A stretch of DNA of 64,000 nucleotides from Agelas oroides (lineage: Eukaryota; Porifera; Demospongiae; Agelasida; Agelasidae): assembly GCA_949130485.1 (NCBI GenBank), contig OX422185.1, positions 8,719,127-8,783,126 on the forward strand. Direction: 5' to 3'. Below are positions 11,740-26,300 of the stretch, piece by piece (positions within the stretch are counted from its first letter, which is position 1; every line of letters starts with the position of its first letter). The translations under genes were made by a program, and so were the position numbers. Below the pieces are notes generated by a model. That model searched no databases. It was not told the origin of the DNA and saw nothing but the letters and a program-made list of their open reading frames with translations.

Positions 11740-13469
11740 ACCATGGATCCACGTGACTCTACTTGACTCTGCTACACTCTAGCATGGCTCTACCTGGTTC
11801 TACTACATTCTACCATGGCTCTACTTGACTCTACTTCACTCTACCATGGCTCTACTTCGCTCTACTTGAGTCCACTACACCCTACCTTGGCTCTACTTGG
11901 CTCTACGTAACTGTACTACAGTCTACCATGGCTCTACTTGGTTCTACTTGACTCTACTACACTCTACCTTGGCTCGACTAGATTCTACCATGGCTCCACG
12001 TGACTCTACTTGACTCTGCTGCATTCTACCATCGCTCTACCTGGCTCTACTACATTCTACCATGGCTCTACTTGGCTCTACATCACTCTACTACACTCTA
12101 CCATGGCTCTACTCCATTGTACCATGGCTCTACTTGATACTACATGACTCTACTACATTCTACCATGGCTCTACTTGACTCTACTACACTCTACGATGGC
12201 TCTACTTGGCTCTACTTTACTCTACAACTCTATATCATTGCTAGACCTGCCTCTACTTGTCTCTACTACTCTCTACCTTGGCTCTACTACATCCTACCAT
12301 GGATCCATGTGACTCTACATGACTCTCCTACACTCTACCATGGCTCTATCTTGCTCTACTACATTCTACCATGGCTCTACTTGACTCTACATGACCCTAC
12401 TACATTCTACCATGGCTCTACTTGACTCTACTTGACTCTACTACACTCTACCATGGCTCTACTTGGCTCTACTTGAGTCCACTACACTCTACCATGGCTC
12501 TACTTGGCTCTACTTGACTCTACTACACTCTACCATGGCTCTACTCCATTGTATATCATGGCTCTACTTCACACTACATGACTTTAGTACATTCTACCAT
12601 GGCTCTACTTGACTCTACTTGACTCTATACTACACTCTACCATGGCTCTACTACATTCTACCATGGCTGTATTTGACACTACATGACTCTCCTACATTCT
12701 AACATGGCTCTACTTGACTCTACTACACTCTACGATGGCTCAACTTGGCTCTAGTTGACTCTACTACACAATACCATTGCTAGTCCTGGCTCTACTTGTC
12801 TACTACACTCTACCTTGGCGCTACTACATCCTACCATGGATCCACCTGAATCTACTTGACTCCACTACACTCTACCATGTCTCTACCTGGCTCTATTACA
12901 TTCTACCATGACTGTACTTTGCTCTACTTGAGTCCACTACACTCTACCTTGGCTCTACTTGGCTCTACTTGACTCTACTAAACTCTACCATGGCTCTACT
13001 TGGCTCTGTGTGACTGTACTACAGTCTACCATGACTCTACTTGGATCTACTTGACTCCACTACATTCTACCATAGTTCCACTTGCCTCTATATGACTCTA
13101 TTGCATTCTACCATAGCTCTACTTGACTCTGTATGCCTCTACTACATTCTACCATGGCTCTTCTTGACTCTACTTGACTCTCCTACACTCTCCCATTGCT
13201 CTACTTTGCTCTACTTGACTCTACTACAGTCTACCATGGCTCTACTTGACTCTACTTGACTCTAGTACATTCTGCCATGGCTCTACTTGACTCTACTTGA
13301 CTGTACTACACTCTACCTTGGCTCTACTCCATTGTACCATGGCTCTACTTGACACTACATGAATCTACTACATTCTACAATGGTTCTACTTGAGTCTACT
13401 ACACTCTACGATGCCTCTACTTGGCTCTACTTGTCTCTACTACACTCTACACTGGCTCTACTACATTCT
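11740..13469. repeat. Three-copy HOR run, copy A (1,730 bp)
   Basis: This is the first of three consecutive copies recognised by GGATCCACGTGAC (about 11,746), CTCTAGCATGG, CTCTACTTCGC, CTACAACTCTATATCATTG (about 12,221) and CCATGGATCCATG (12,297-12,309). The offset to copy B is 1,730 bp in the first part. Copy A lacks a 41 bp four-word block present in B near 14,150-14,190 and has a 2 bp slip (GACTCTATACTACAC) near 12,624. Confidence 0.87.
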
Positions 13470-15244
13470 ACCATGGATCCACGTGACTGTACTTGACTCT
13501 GCTACATTCTAGCATGGCTCTACCTGGTTCTACTACATTCTACCATGGCTCTACTTGACTCTACTTCAGTCTACCATGGCTCTACTTCGCTCTACTTGAG
13601 TCCACTACACCCTACCTTGGCTCTACTTGGCTCTACGTGACTGTACTACAGTCTACTATGGGTGTACATGGCTCTACTTGACTCTACTACACTCTACCTT
13701 GGCTCTACTAGATTCTACCATGGCTCCACGTGACTCTACTTGACTCTGCTGCATTCTACCATCGCTCTACCTGGCTCTACTACATTCTACCATGGCTCTA
13801 CTTGGCTCTACATCACTCTACTACACTCTACCATGGCTCTACTCCATTGTACCATAGCTCTACTTGATACTACATGACTCTACTACATTCTACCATGGCA
13901 CTACTTGACTCTACTACACTCTACGATGGCTCTACTTGGCTCTACTTTACTCTACAACTCTATATCATTGCTAGACCTGCCTCTACTTGTCTCTACTACT
14001 CTCTACCTTGGCTCTACTACATCCTACCATGGATCCATGTGACTCTACATGACTCTCCTACACTCTACCATGGCTCTACCTTGCTCTACTACATTCTACC
14101 ATGGCTCTACTTGACTCTACATGACCCTACTACATTCTACCATGGCTGTACTTGACTCTACATGACCCTACTACATTCTACCATGGCTCTACTTGACTCT
14201 ACTTGACTCTACTACACTCTACCATGGCTCTACTTGGCTCTACTTGAGTCCACTACACTCTACCATGGCTCTACTTGGCTCTACTTGACTCTACTACACT
14301 CTACCATGGCTCTACTCCATGGTATATCATGGCTCTACTTCACACTACATGACTTTAGTACATTCTACCATGGCTCTACTTGACTCTACTTGACTCTACT
14401 ACACTCTACCATGGCTCTACTACATTCTACCATGGCTGTACTTGACACTACATGACTCTCCTACATTCTAACATGGCTCTACTTGACTCTACTACACTCT
14501 ACGATGGCTCAACTTGGCTCTACAGTAACTTGACTCTACTACACAATACCACTGCTAGTCTTGGCTCTACTTGTCTACTACACTCTACCTTGGCGCTACT
14601 ACATCCTACCATGGATCCACCTGAATCTACTTGACTCCACTACACTCTACCATGTCTCTACCTGGCTCTGTTACATTCTACCATGGCTCTACTTTGCTCT
14701 ACTTGAGTCCTCTACACTCTACCTTGGCTCTACTTGGCTCTACTTGACTCTACTAAACTCTACCATGGCTCTACTTGGCTCTGTATGACTCTACTACAGT
14801 CTACCATGACTCTACTTGGATCTACTTTACTCTACTACATTCTACCATAGTTCCACTTGCCTCTATATGACTCTATTGCATTCTACCATAGCTCTACTTG
14901 ACTCTGTATGCCTCTACTACATTCTACCATGGCTCTTGTTGACTCTACTTGACTCTCCTACACTCTCCCATTGCTCTACTTTGCTCTACTTGACTCTACT
15001 ACAGTCTACCATGGCTCTACTTGACTCTACTTGACTCTAGTACATTCTGCCATGGCTCTACTTGACTCTACTTGACTGTACTACACTCTACCTTGGCTCT
15101 ACTCCATTGTACCATGGCTCTACTTGACACTACATGACTCTACTACATTCTACAATGGTTCTACTTGAGTCTACTACACTCTACGATGCCTCTACTTGGC
15201 TCTACTTGTCTCTACTACACTCTACACTGGCTCTACTACATCCT
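13470..15244. repeat. Three-copy HOR run, copy B (1,775 bp)
   Basis: This is the second copy. It is 45 bp longer than copy A, which is accounted for by a 41 bp extra block near 14,150-14,190, a 6 bp insertion (CTACAGTAACTTGAC near 14,520) and the 2 bp slip present only in A. The offset to copy C is a constant 1,775 bp. The order from about 14,400 onward matches U1 near 30.7-32.1 kb at an offset of 16,249 bp, so a copy of this type seeded the super-array. Confidence 0.87.
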
Positions 15245-16155
15245 ACCATGGATCCACGTGACTCTACTTGACTCTGCTACACTCTAGCATGGCTCTACCT
15301 GGTTCTACTACATTCTACCATGGCTCTACTTGACTCTACTTCACTCTACCATGGCTCTACTTCGCTCTACTTGAGTCCACTACATCCTACCTTGGCTCTA
15401 CTTGGCTCTACGTGACTGTACTACAGTCTACCATGGCTCTACTTGGCTCTACTTGACTCTACTACACTCTACCTTGGCTCTACTAGATTCTACCATGGCT
15501 CCATGTGACTCTACTTGACTCTGCTGCATTCTACCATCGCTCTACCTGGCTCTACTACATTCTACCATGGCTCTACTTGGCTCTACATCACTCTACGACA
15601 CTCTACCATGGCTCTACTCCATTGTACCATGGCTCTACTTGATACTACATGACTCTACTACATTCTACCATGGCTCTACTTGACTCTACTACACTCTACG
15701 ATGGCTCTACTTGGCTCTACTTTACTCTACAACTCTATATCATTGCTAGACCTGCCTCTACTTGTCTCTACTACTCTCTACCTTGGCTCTACTACATCCT
15801 ACCATGGATCCATGTGACTCTACATGACTCTCCTACACTCTACCATGGCTCTACCTTGCTCTACTACATTCTACCATGGCTCTACTTGACTCTACATGAT
15901 CCTACTTCATTCTACTATGGCTCTACTTGACTCTACTTGACTCTACTACACTCTACCATAGCTCTACTTGGCTCTACTTGAGTCCACTACACTCTACCAT
16001 GGCTCTACTTGGCTCTACTTGACTCTACTACACTCTACCATGGCTCTACTCCATTGTATATCATGGCTCTACTTCACACTACATGACTTTAGTACATTCT
16101 ATCATGGCTCTACTTGACTCTACTTGACTCTACTACACTCTACCATGGCTCTACT
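15245..16155. repeat. Three-copy HOR run, copy C (partial, about 910 bp)
   Basis: This is the third copy, truncated. It follows copies A and B until about 16,155. There A and B continue with CTCTACTACATTCTACC, while C continues with CTCTACTTGGCTATACTTGAG, a word also found near 1,665 and 32,325. The switch takes place inside shared CTCTAC words, so the register is kept. Confidence 0.83.
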
Positions 16156-17649
16156 TGGCTATACTTGAGTCCACTACACTCTACCTTGGCTCTACTTGGC
16201 TCTACGTGACTCTACTACACTCTACCATGGCTCTACTTGGCTCTACTTGACTCTACTACACTCTACCATGTCTCTACTACATTCTACCATGGCTCCACGT
16301 GATTCTACGTAAATCTACCGCATTCTACAATACCTCTACTTGACTCTGTATGCCTCTACTACATTCTACCATGGCTCTACTTGACTCTACTTGACTCTAC
16401 TACATTCTGCCTTGGCTCTACTTGACTCTACTTGACTGAACTACACTCTACCTTTGCTCTACTACATTCTAAAATGGCTCCACGTGACTGTACTTGACTC
16501 TACTACACTCTACCATGGCTCTAACTTGCACTACTACATTCTACCAAGGCTCTACTTGACTCTACATAGCTCTACTGGATTGTACCATGGCTCTACTTGA
16601 CTCTACTTGACTCTACTACACTCTATCATGGCTCTAGTTGGCTCTACTTCAGTCCACTGCAGTCTACCTTGGCTCTACTTGGGTCTACTTGAGTCTACTA
16701 CACTCTACCATGGCTCTACTCCATTGTATATCATGGTTCTACTTCACACTACATGACTCTACTACATTCTACCATGGCTCTACTTGACTCTACTTGACTC
16801 CACTACACTCTACCATGGCTCTACTGGGCTCTACTTCAGTCCACTACACTCTACCTTGGCTCTAGAGTCCACTACACTCTACCTTGTCTCTACTCCATTG
16901 TATATCATGGCTCTACTTCACACTACATGACTCTACTACATTCTACCATGGCTGTACTTCACTCTACTACACTCAACCATGGCTCAACTTGGCTCTACTT
17001 GACTCTACTACACTCTACCATGGCTCTAGTTGGCTCTACTTCAGTCCACTGCAGTCTACCTTGGCTCTACTTGGGTCTACTTGAGTCTACTACATTCTAC
17101 CATGGCTCTACTCCATTGTATATCATGGTTCTACTTCACACTACATGACTGTACTACATTCTACCATGGCTCTACTTGACTCTACTTGACTCTACTACAC
17201 TCTACCATGGCTCTACTTGGCTCTACTTCAGTCCACTACACTCTACCTTGGCTCTACTTGGCTCTACTTGACTCTACTACACTCTACCATGGCTCTACTC
17301 CATTGTATTTCATGGCTCTACTTCACACTACATGACTCTACTACATTCTACCATGGCTGTACTTCACTCTACTACACTCAACCATGGCTCAACTTGGCTC
17401 TACTTGACTCTACTACACTCTACCATGGCTCTAGTCCATTGTACCATGGCTCTACTTGACACTACATGATTCTACTAAATCTTACCATGGCTCTTCTTGA
17501 CTCTACTTGTCTCTCCTACACTCTACCATTGCTCTACTTGGCTCTACTACACTCTACCATGGCTCTATTTGGCTCTATTTTACTCTACTACACTCTACCA
17601 TGGCTCTACTTGTCTCTACGTGACTGTACTACACTCTACCATGTCTCTA
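16156..17649. repeat. HOR stretch equivalent to U1 32.3-33.4 kb, with extra local duplication
   Basis: The stretch corresponds to about 32,323-33,401 in U1. The offset is 16,167 bp at 16,309-16,651 and falls to 15,752 bp at 17,466, because this stretch carries a local duplication of about 400 bp that U1 lacks. It contains ACGTAAATCTACCGC near 16,308 and two copies of the AGTCCACTGCAGTCTACC word. No gene is visible. Confidence 0.75.
16606..17402. repeat. Local tandem duplication, about 392-405 bp (2 copies)
   Basis: Shared landmarks are AGTCCACTGC at 16,651 and 17,043 (392 bp apart), CCATTGTATA at 16,721 and 17,113 (392 bp) and GCTGTACTTC at 16,951 and 17,356 (405 bp). The 13 bp change reflects word gain or loss near the GGCTCTAGAGTCCAC variant (about 16,858) in the first copy. 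U1 and U2 have a single copy of this module. Outer limits are approximate. Confidence 0.8.
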
Positions 17650-19980
17650 CTACATTCTACCATGGCTCCATGTGACTCTACTTTACCCTACTACATTCTA
17701 CGATAGCTCTACTTGATTCTGTACACCTCTAATACATTCTACTATGGCTCTGCTTGACTCTACTTGACTGTAGTACACTCTACCTTGGTTGTACTACATT
17801 CTACCATGGCTCCACTTGACTCTACTTGACTCTACTGCATTCTACCATGGCTCTACTTGACTCTACTTGCGTCTTCTACATTCTGCTGCCGTGGCTCTAC
17901 TTGAGTCTACTTGACTGTACTACACTCTACCTTGGCTCTACTCCATTGTACCATGGCTCTACTTGACACTACATGACTCTACTACATTCTACCATGGCTC
18001 TACTTGACTCTACTACACACTACGATGCCTCTACTTGGCTCTACTTGACTCTTCTACACTCTACCATGGCACTACTTGGCTCTACTTGACTCTACTACAC
18101 TCTACCATGTCTCTACCTCATTCTACCATGGCTCCACTTGACTCTACAGGACTCTACTACATTCTACCGTAGCTCTACTTGACTATGTATGCCTCTACTA
18201 CATTCTACCATGGCTCTACTTGACGCTACTTGACTGTACTACACTCCACCTTGGCTCTACTACCTTTTACCATGGCTCCACGTGACTCTACCTGGCTACA
18301 TGCTACCGTGGCTCTACCTGGCTCTACATGACTCTACTATACACTCTACCATGGCTCTACTCCATTGTACCATGGCTTTACTTGACACTACATGACTCTA
18401 CTACATTGTACCATGGCTCTACTTGACTCTAGTACACTCTACGATGGCTCTACTTGGCTCTACTTGACTCTACTACACAACACCATTGCTAGTGCTGGCT
18501 CGCTACTTGTCTACTACACTCTACCTTGGTGCTACTACATCCTACCATGGATCCACGTGACTGAACATGACTCTACTACACTCTACCATGGCTCTACCTG
18601 GCTCGACTACATTCTACCATGGCTCTACTTTGCTCTACTTTAGTCCACAACATTCTACCTTGGCTCTACTTGGCTCTACTTGACTGTACTAAACTCTACC
18701 ATGGCTCTACTTGGCTCTATGTGACTCTACTACAGTCTACCATGACTCTACTTGGATCTACTTGACTCTACTACATTCTACCATAGTTCTACTTGTCTCT
18801 ATATGACTCTACTCCATTCTACCATAGCTCTACTTGTCTCTGTATGCCTCTACTACATTCTACCATGGCTCTTCTTGACTCTGCTTGACTCTCCCACACT
18901 CTCACATTGCTCTACTTGGCTCTACGTGGCTCTACTACACTCTACCATGGCGCTACTTGGCTCTACTTGACTCTACTACACTCTACCATGGCTCTACTTG
19001 ACTCTACTTTACTCTACTACATTCTGCCATGGCTCTACTTGACTCTACTTGACTGTACTACACTCTACCTTGGCTCTACTGCATTGTACCATGGCTCTAC
19101 TAGACACGACATGACTCTACTACATTCTACCATGGTTCTACTTGACTCTACTACACTCTACGATGCCTCTACTTGACTCTACTTGACTCTACTACACTAT
19201 ATCATTGCTAGACCTGGCTCTACTTGTCTCTACTACACTCTATCTTGGCTCTACTACATCCTACCATGGATCCACGTGACTCTACTTGACTCTACTACAT
19301 TCTAACATGGGTCTACCTGGTTCTATTACATTCTACCATGGCTCTACTTGACTCTACATGACTCTACTACATTCTACGATGGCTCGACTTGAGTCTACTT
19401 GCCTCTACTTGACTCTACTTTACTCTACCATGGCTCTACTTGGCTCTACTTCAGTCCACTACACCCTACCTTCTCTACTTGGCTCTACGTGACTGTACTA
19501 CACTCTACCATGGCTCTACTTGGCTCTACTTGACTGTACTACACTCTACCATGGCTCTACTTGACTCTACTTGCGTCTTCAACATTCTGCTGCCATGGCT
19601 CTACTTGACTCTACTTGACTGTACTACACTCTACCTTGGCTCTACTCCATTGCACCATGGCTCTACTTGACACTACATGACTCTACTACATTCTACCATC
19701 GCTCTACTTGACTCTACTACACACTACGATGCCTCTACTTGGCTCTACTTGACTCTTCTACACTCTACCATGGCACTACTTGGCTCTACTTGACTCTACT
19801 ACACTCTACCATGTCTCTATTTCATTCTACCATGGCACCACGTGACTCTACAGGACTCTACTACATTCTACCGTAGCTCTACTTGACTGTGTATGCCTCT
19901 ACTACATTCTACCATGGTTCTACTTGACGCTACGTGACTGTACTACACTCTACCTTGGCTCTACTACATTCTACCATGGC
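17650..19980. repeat. HOR segment(s) paralogous to 2.2-2.9 kb and 1-1.4 kb
   Basis: Positions 17,650-18,294 match 2,226-2,870, and 18,277-19,638 match 1-1,362. The block also matches U1 from about 33.4 kb (offset 15,742 falling to 15,719 bp). It ends at a TCTACGTGACTCTACCTGG anchor (19,981), which lies 1,704 bp after the equivalent anchor at 18,277 and gives one measurement of the HOR length. Fast reading of the rest (19,639-19,980) shows ordinary words only. Confidence 0.8.
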
Positions 19981-22900
19981 TCTACGTGACTCTACCTGGC
20001 TCTACATGACTCTACTATACACTCTACCATGGCTCTACTCCATTGCACCATGGCTTTACTTGACTCTATATGACTCTACTACATTGTACCATGGCTCTAC
20101 TTTACTCTAGTACACTCTACGATGGCTCTATTTGGCTCTACTTGACTCTACTACACTACACCATTGCTAGTGCTGGCTCTATACTTGTCTACTACACTCT
20201 ACCTTTGCGCTACTGCATCCTACCATGAATCCACGTGACTGTACTTGACTCTACTATACTCTACCATGGCTCTACCTGGCTCTACTACATTCTACAATGG
20301 CTCTACTTTGCTCTACTTGAGTCCACTACACTCTACCTTGGCTCTACTTGGCTCTACTTGACTCTACTAAACTCTACCATGGCTCTACTTGGCTCTATGT
20401 GACTCTACTACAGTCTACCATGACTCTACTTGGATCTACTTGACTCTACTACATTCTACCATAGTTCTACTTGTCTCTATATGACTCTACTGCATTCTAC
20501 CATAGCTGTACTTGACTCTGTATGCCTGTACTACATTCTACCATGGCTCTTCTTGACTCTGCTTGACTCTCCCACACTCTCACATTGCTCTACTTGGCTC
20601 TACTTGGCTCTACTATACACTCTACCATGGCTCTACTTGGCTCTACTTGACTCTACTACAATCTACCATGGCTCTACTTGACTCTACTTTACTCTACTAC
20701 ATTCTGCCATGGCTCTACTTGACTCTACTTGACTGTACTACACTCTACCTTGGCTCTACTCCCTTGTATCATGGCTCTACTTGACACTACATGACTCTAC
20801 TACATTCTACCATGGTTCTATTTGACTCTACTACACTCTACGATGCCTCTACTTGGCTCTACTTGACTCTACTACACTATATCATTGCTAGACCTGGCTC
20901 TACTTGTCTCTACTACACTCTACCTTGGCTCTACTACATCCTACCATGGATCCACGTGACTCTACTTGACTTTACTACACTCCACCATGGCTCTACCTGG
21001 TTCTATTACATTCTACCATGGCTCTACTTGACTCTACATGACTCTACTACATTCTACCATTGCTCGACTTGACTTTACTTGCCTCTACTTGACTCTACTT
21101 GATTCTACCATGGCTCAATTTGGCTCTACTTCAGTCCACTACACCCTACCTTCTCTATTTAGCTCTACGTGACTGTACTACACTCTACCATGCCTCTACT
21201 CGGCTATACTTGACTCTACTACACTGTACCATGTCTCTACTACATTCTTCCATGGCTCTATGGGACTCTACGTGACTCTACTGCATTGTACCATAGCTCT
21301 ACTTTACTCTGTATGCCTCTACTACATTCTACCATGGCTCTACTTGACTCTATACTTGACTGTACTACATTCTGCCTTGGCTCAACTTGACTCTACTTGA
21401 CTGTACTACACTCTACCTTAGCTCTACTACATTCTACCATGGCTCCAAGAGACTCTACTTGACTCTGCTGCATTCTACCACGGCTCTACCTTGCTCTACT
21501 ACATTCTACCCTGGATCTACTTGGTTCTACATGACTCTACTACATGCTACCGTGGCTCTACTTGACTCTAGTACACTCTACGATGGCTCTACTTGGCTCT
21601 ACTTGACTCTACTACACTACACCATTGCGAGTGCTGGCTCGATACTTGTCTACTACACTCTACCTTGGTGCTACTACATCCTACCATGGATCTACGTGAC
21701 TGAACTTGACTCTACTACACTCTACCATGGCTCTACCTGGCTCGACTACATTCTACCATGGCTCTACTTTGCTCTACTTGAGTCCACTACACTCTACCTT
21801 GGCTCTACTTGGCTCTACTTGACTCTACTAAACTCTACCATGGCTCTACTTGGCTCTATGTGACTCTACTACAGTCTACCATGACTCTACTTGGATCTAC
21901 TTGACTCTACTACATTCTACCATAGTTCTACTTGTCTCTATATGACTCTACTGCATTCTACCATAGCTCTACTTGTCTCTGTATGCCTCTACTACATTCT
22001 ACCATGGCTCTTCTTGACTCTGCTTGACTCTCCCACACTCTCACATTGCTCTACTTGGCTCTACGTGGCTCTACTACACTCTACCATGGCTCTACTTGGC
22101 TCTACTTGACTCTACTACACTCTACCATGGCTCTACTGCATTGTACCATGGCTCTACTTGACATTACATGACTCTACTACATTCTACCATGGTTCTATTT
22201 GACTCTACTACACCCTACGATGCCTCTACTTGGCTCTACTTGACTCTACTACACTATATCATTGCTAGACCTGGCTCTACTTGTCTCTACTACACTCTAC
22301 CTTGGCTCTACTACATCCTACCATGGATCCACGTGACTCTACTTGACTCTACTACATTCTACCATGGGTCTACCTGGTTCGATTACATTCTACCATGGCT
22401 CTACTTGACTCTACATGACTCTACTACATTCTACAATGGCTCGACTTGAGTCTACTTGCCTCTACTTGACTCTACTTTACTCTACCATGGCTCTACTTGG
22501 CTCTACTTCAGTCCACTACACCCTACCTTCTCTACTTGGCTCTACGTGACTGTACTATACTCTACCATGGATCTACTTGGCTCTACTTGACTCTACTACA
22601 CTCTACCATGGCTCTACTTGACTCTACTTGCGTCTTCAACGTTCTTCTGCCATGGCTCTACTTGACTCTACTTGAGTGTACTACACTCTACCTTGGCTCT
22701 ACTCCATTGCACCATGGCTCTACTTGAACACTACATGACTCTACTACATTCTACCATCGCTCTACTTGACTCTACTACACACTACGATGCCCCTACTTGG
22801 CTCTACTTGACTCTTCTACACTCTACCATGGCACTACTTGGCTCTACTTGACTCTACTACACTCTACCATGTCTCTACTTCATTCTACCATGGCTCTACT

Positions 22901-23300
22901 TGACTCTACAGGACTCTACTACATTCTACCGTAGCTCTACTTGACTGTGTATGCCTCTACTACATTCTACCAAGGCTCTACTTGACGCTACTTGACTGTA
23001 CTACACTCTACCTTGGCTCTACTACATTCTACCATGGCTCCACGTGACTCTACCTGGCTCTACATGACTCTACTATACACTCTACCATGGCTCTACTCCA
23101 TTGCACCATGGCTTTACTTGACACTACATGACTCTACTACATTGTACCATGGCTCTACTTGACTCTACTACACTCTACCATGGCTCTACTTGACTCTACT
23201 TTACTCTACTACATTCTGCCACGGCTCTACTTGACTCTACTTGACTGTACTACACTCTACCTTGGCTCTACTCCATTGTATCATGGCTCTACTTGACACT
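19981..23300. repeat. HOR run paralogous to 2.85-5.4 kb and 6.4-7.1 kb
   Basis: From 19,981 the order follows 2,852 onward (offset 17,128 at 20,430; 17,171 at 21,891). From about 22,420 it follows 6,430 onward (offset about 15,990 bp) up to the anchor at 23,039. Compared with the left region, the HOR order is conserved but the segments between have been rearranged. Near 23,160-23,175 the unit jumps in mid-word from the ATTGTACCATGG block directly to a CTCTACTTTACTC block, an internal deletion of part of the HOR. Confidence 0.75.
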
Positions 23301-26300
23301 ACATGAATCTACTACATTGTACCATGGTTCTATTTGACACTACTACACTCTACGATGCCTCTACTTGGCTCTACTTGACTCTACTACACTATATCATTGC
23401 TAGACCTGGCTCTACTTGTCTCTACTACACTCTACCTTGGCTCTACTACATCCTACCATGGATTCACGTGACTCTACTTGACTTTACTACACTCCACCAT
23501 GGGTCTAACTGGTACTATTACATTCTACCATGGCTCTACTTGACTCTACATGACTCTACTACATTCTACCATGGCTCGACTTGACTTTACTTGCCTCTAC
23601 TTGACTCTACTTCACTCTACCATGGCTCTATTTGGCTCTACTTCAGTCCACTACACCCTACCTTCTCTACTTAGCTCTACGTGACTGTACTACACTCTAC
23701 CATGGCTCTACTTGGCTCTACTTGACTCTACTACACTCTACCATGTCTCTACTACATTCTACCATGGCTCTACGGGACTCTACGTGACTCTACTGCATTG
23801 TACCATAGCTCTACTTGACTCTGTATGCCTCTACTACATTCTACCATGGCTCTACTTGACTCTACTTGACTGTACTACATTCTGCCTTGGCTCAACTTGA
23901 CTCTACTTGACTGTACTACATTCTGCCTTGGCTCAACTTGACTCTACTTGACTGTACTACACTCTACCTAAGCTCTACTACATTCTACCATGGCTCCAAG
24001 AGACTCTACTTGACTCTGCTGCATTATACCACGGCTCTACCTTGCTCTACTACATTCTACCCTGGATCTACTTGTTTCTACATGACTCTACTACATGCTA
24101 CCGTGGCTCTACTTGACTCTACTACACTCTACCATGGATCTAGTCCATTGTACCATGGCTCTACTTGACACTACATGACTCTACTACATTCTACCATGGC
24201 TCTACTTGACTCTACTACACTCTACGATGGCTCTACTTTGCTCTACTTGATTCTACTACACTATATCGTTGCTAGATCTGGCTCTACTTGTCTCTACTAC
24301 ACTCTACCTTGGCTCTACTACATCGTACCATGGATCCAGGTGACTCTACTTGACTCTCCGACACTCTACCATGGCTCTACCTTGCTCTACTACATTCTAC
24401 CATGGCTCTACTTGACTCTACATGACTCTACTACATTCTACCTGACTCTACTACACACTACCATGGCTCTACTTGGCTCTACTTTGATCTTCTTGACTCT
24501 ACTACACTTTACCATGACTATACTCCATTGTATATCACGGCTCTACTTCACAATAAATTACTCTACTACATTCTACCATGGCTCTACTTGACTCTACTAC
24601 ACTCTACCATGGCTCTACTCAATTGTACAATGGCTCTACTTGACACTACATGATTCTACTGAATTCTACCATGGCTCTTCTTGACTCTACTTGACTCTCC
24701 TACACTCTACCATTGCTCTACATGGCTCTACTACAGTCTACCATGGCTCTACGTGGCTCTACTTGACTCTACTACACTCTACCATGTCTCTAGTACATTC
24801 TACCATGGCTCCACGTGACTGTACGTGACTCTACTATATTCTACTATGGCTCTTCTTGACTCTACTTGACTCTCGTACAGTCGCCCATTGCTCTACTTGG
24901 CTCTACTTGACTGTACTACACTCTACCATGGCTCTACCTGGCTCTACTACATTCTATCATGGCTCTACTTTGCTCTATTTGAGTCCACTACACTCTACCT
25001 TGGCTCTACTTGGCTCTACTTGACTCTACTAAACTCTACCATGGCTCTATTTGGCTCTATGTGACTCTACTACAGTCTACCATGACTCTACATGGATCTA
25101 CTTGACTCTACTACATTCTACCATAGTTCTACCTGCCTCTATATGACTCTACTGCATTCTACCATAGCTCTACTTGAGTCTGTATGTCTCTACTACATTC
25201 TACCATGGCTCTTCTTGACTCTACTTGACTCTCCCACACTGTCTCATTGCTCTAATTGGCTCTTCTTGGCTCTACTACACTCTACCATGGCTCTAGTTTG
25301 CTCTACTTGACTCTACTACACTCTACCATGGCTCTACTTGACTCTACTTGACTGTACTACACTCAACCTTGGTTCTACTCCATTGTACCATAGCTCTACT
25401 TGACACTACATGACTCTACTACATTCTACCATGGTTCTACTTGACTCTACTACACTCTACGATGCCTCTACTTGGCTCTACTTGACTCTACTACACTATA
25501 TCATTGCTAGACCTGGCTCTACTTGTCTCTACTACACTCTACCTTGGTTCTACTACATCCTACTATGGATCCACGTGACTCTACTTGACTCTACTACACT
25601 CTACTATGCCTCTACCTGGTTCTATTACATTCTACCATCGCTCAACTTGTCTCTACATGACTCTACTACATTCTACCATGGATGTACTTGACTCTACTTG
25701 ACTCTACTTCACTCTAGCATGGCTCTACTTGGCTCTACTTCAGTCCACTACACCCTACCTTCTCTACTTGGCTCTACGTCACTGTACTACACTCTACCAT
25801 GGCTCTACTTGACTCTACTTGACTCTAGTACACTCTACCATGTCTTTACTACATTCTACCATGGCTCTACGGGAGTCTACGTGACTCTACTGCATTCTAC
25901 CATAGCTCTACTTGACTCTGTATACCTCTACTACATTCTACCATGGCTCTAATTGACTGTACTTGACTCTACTACATTCTGCCTTGGCTCTACTTGACTC
26001 TACTTGACTGTACTACACTCTACAGTGGCTCTACTACATCCTATACTTGGCTCTACATGACTCTACTAAACTCTACCATGGCTCTACTTGGCTCTATGTG
26101 ACTCTACTACAGTCTACCATGCCTCTACTTGGATCTACTTGACTCTACTACATTTTACCATAGTTCTACTTGTCTCTATATGACTCTACTGCATTCTACC
26201 ATAGCTCTACTTGACTCTGTATGCCTCTACTACATTCTACCATGGCTCTTATTGACTCTACTTGACACTCCTACACTCTCCCATTGCTCTACTTGGATCC

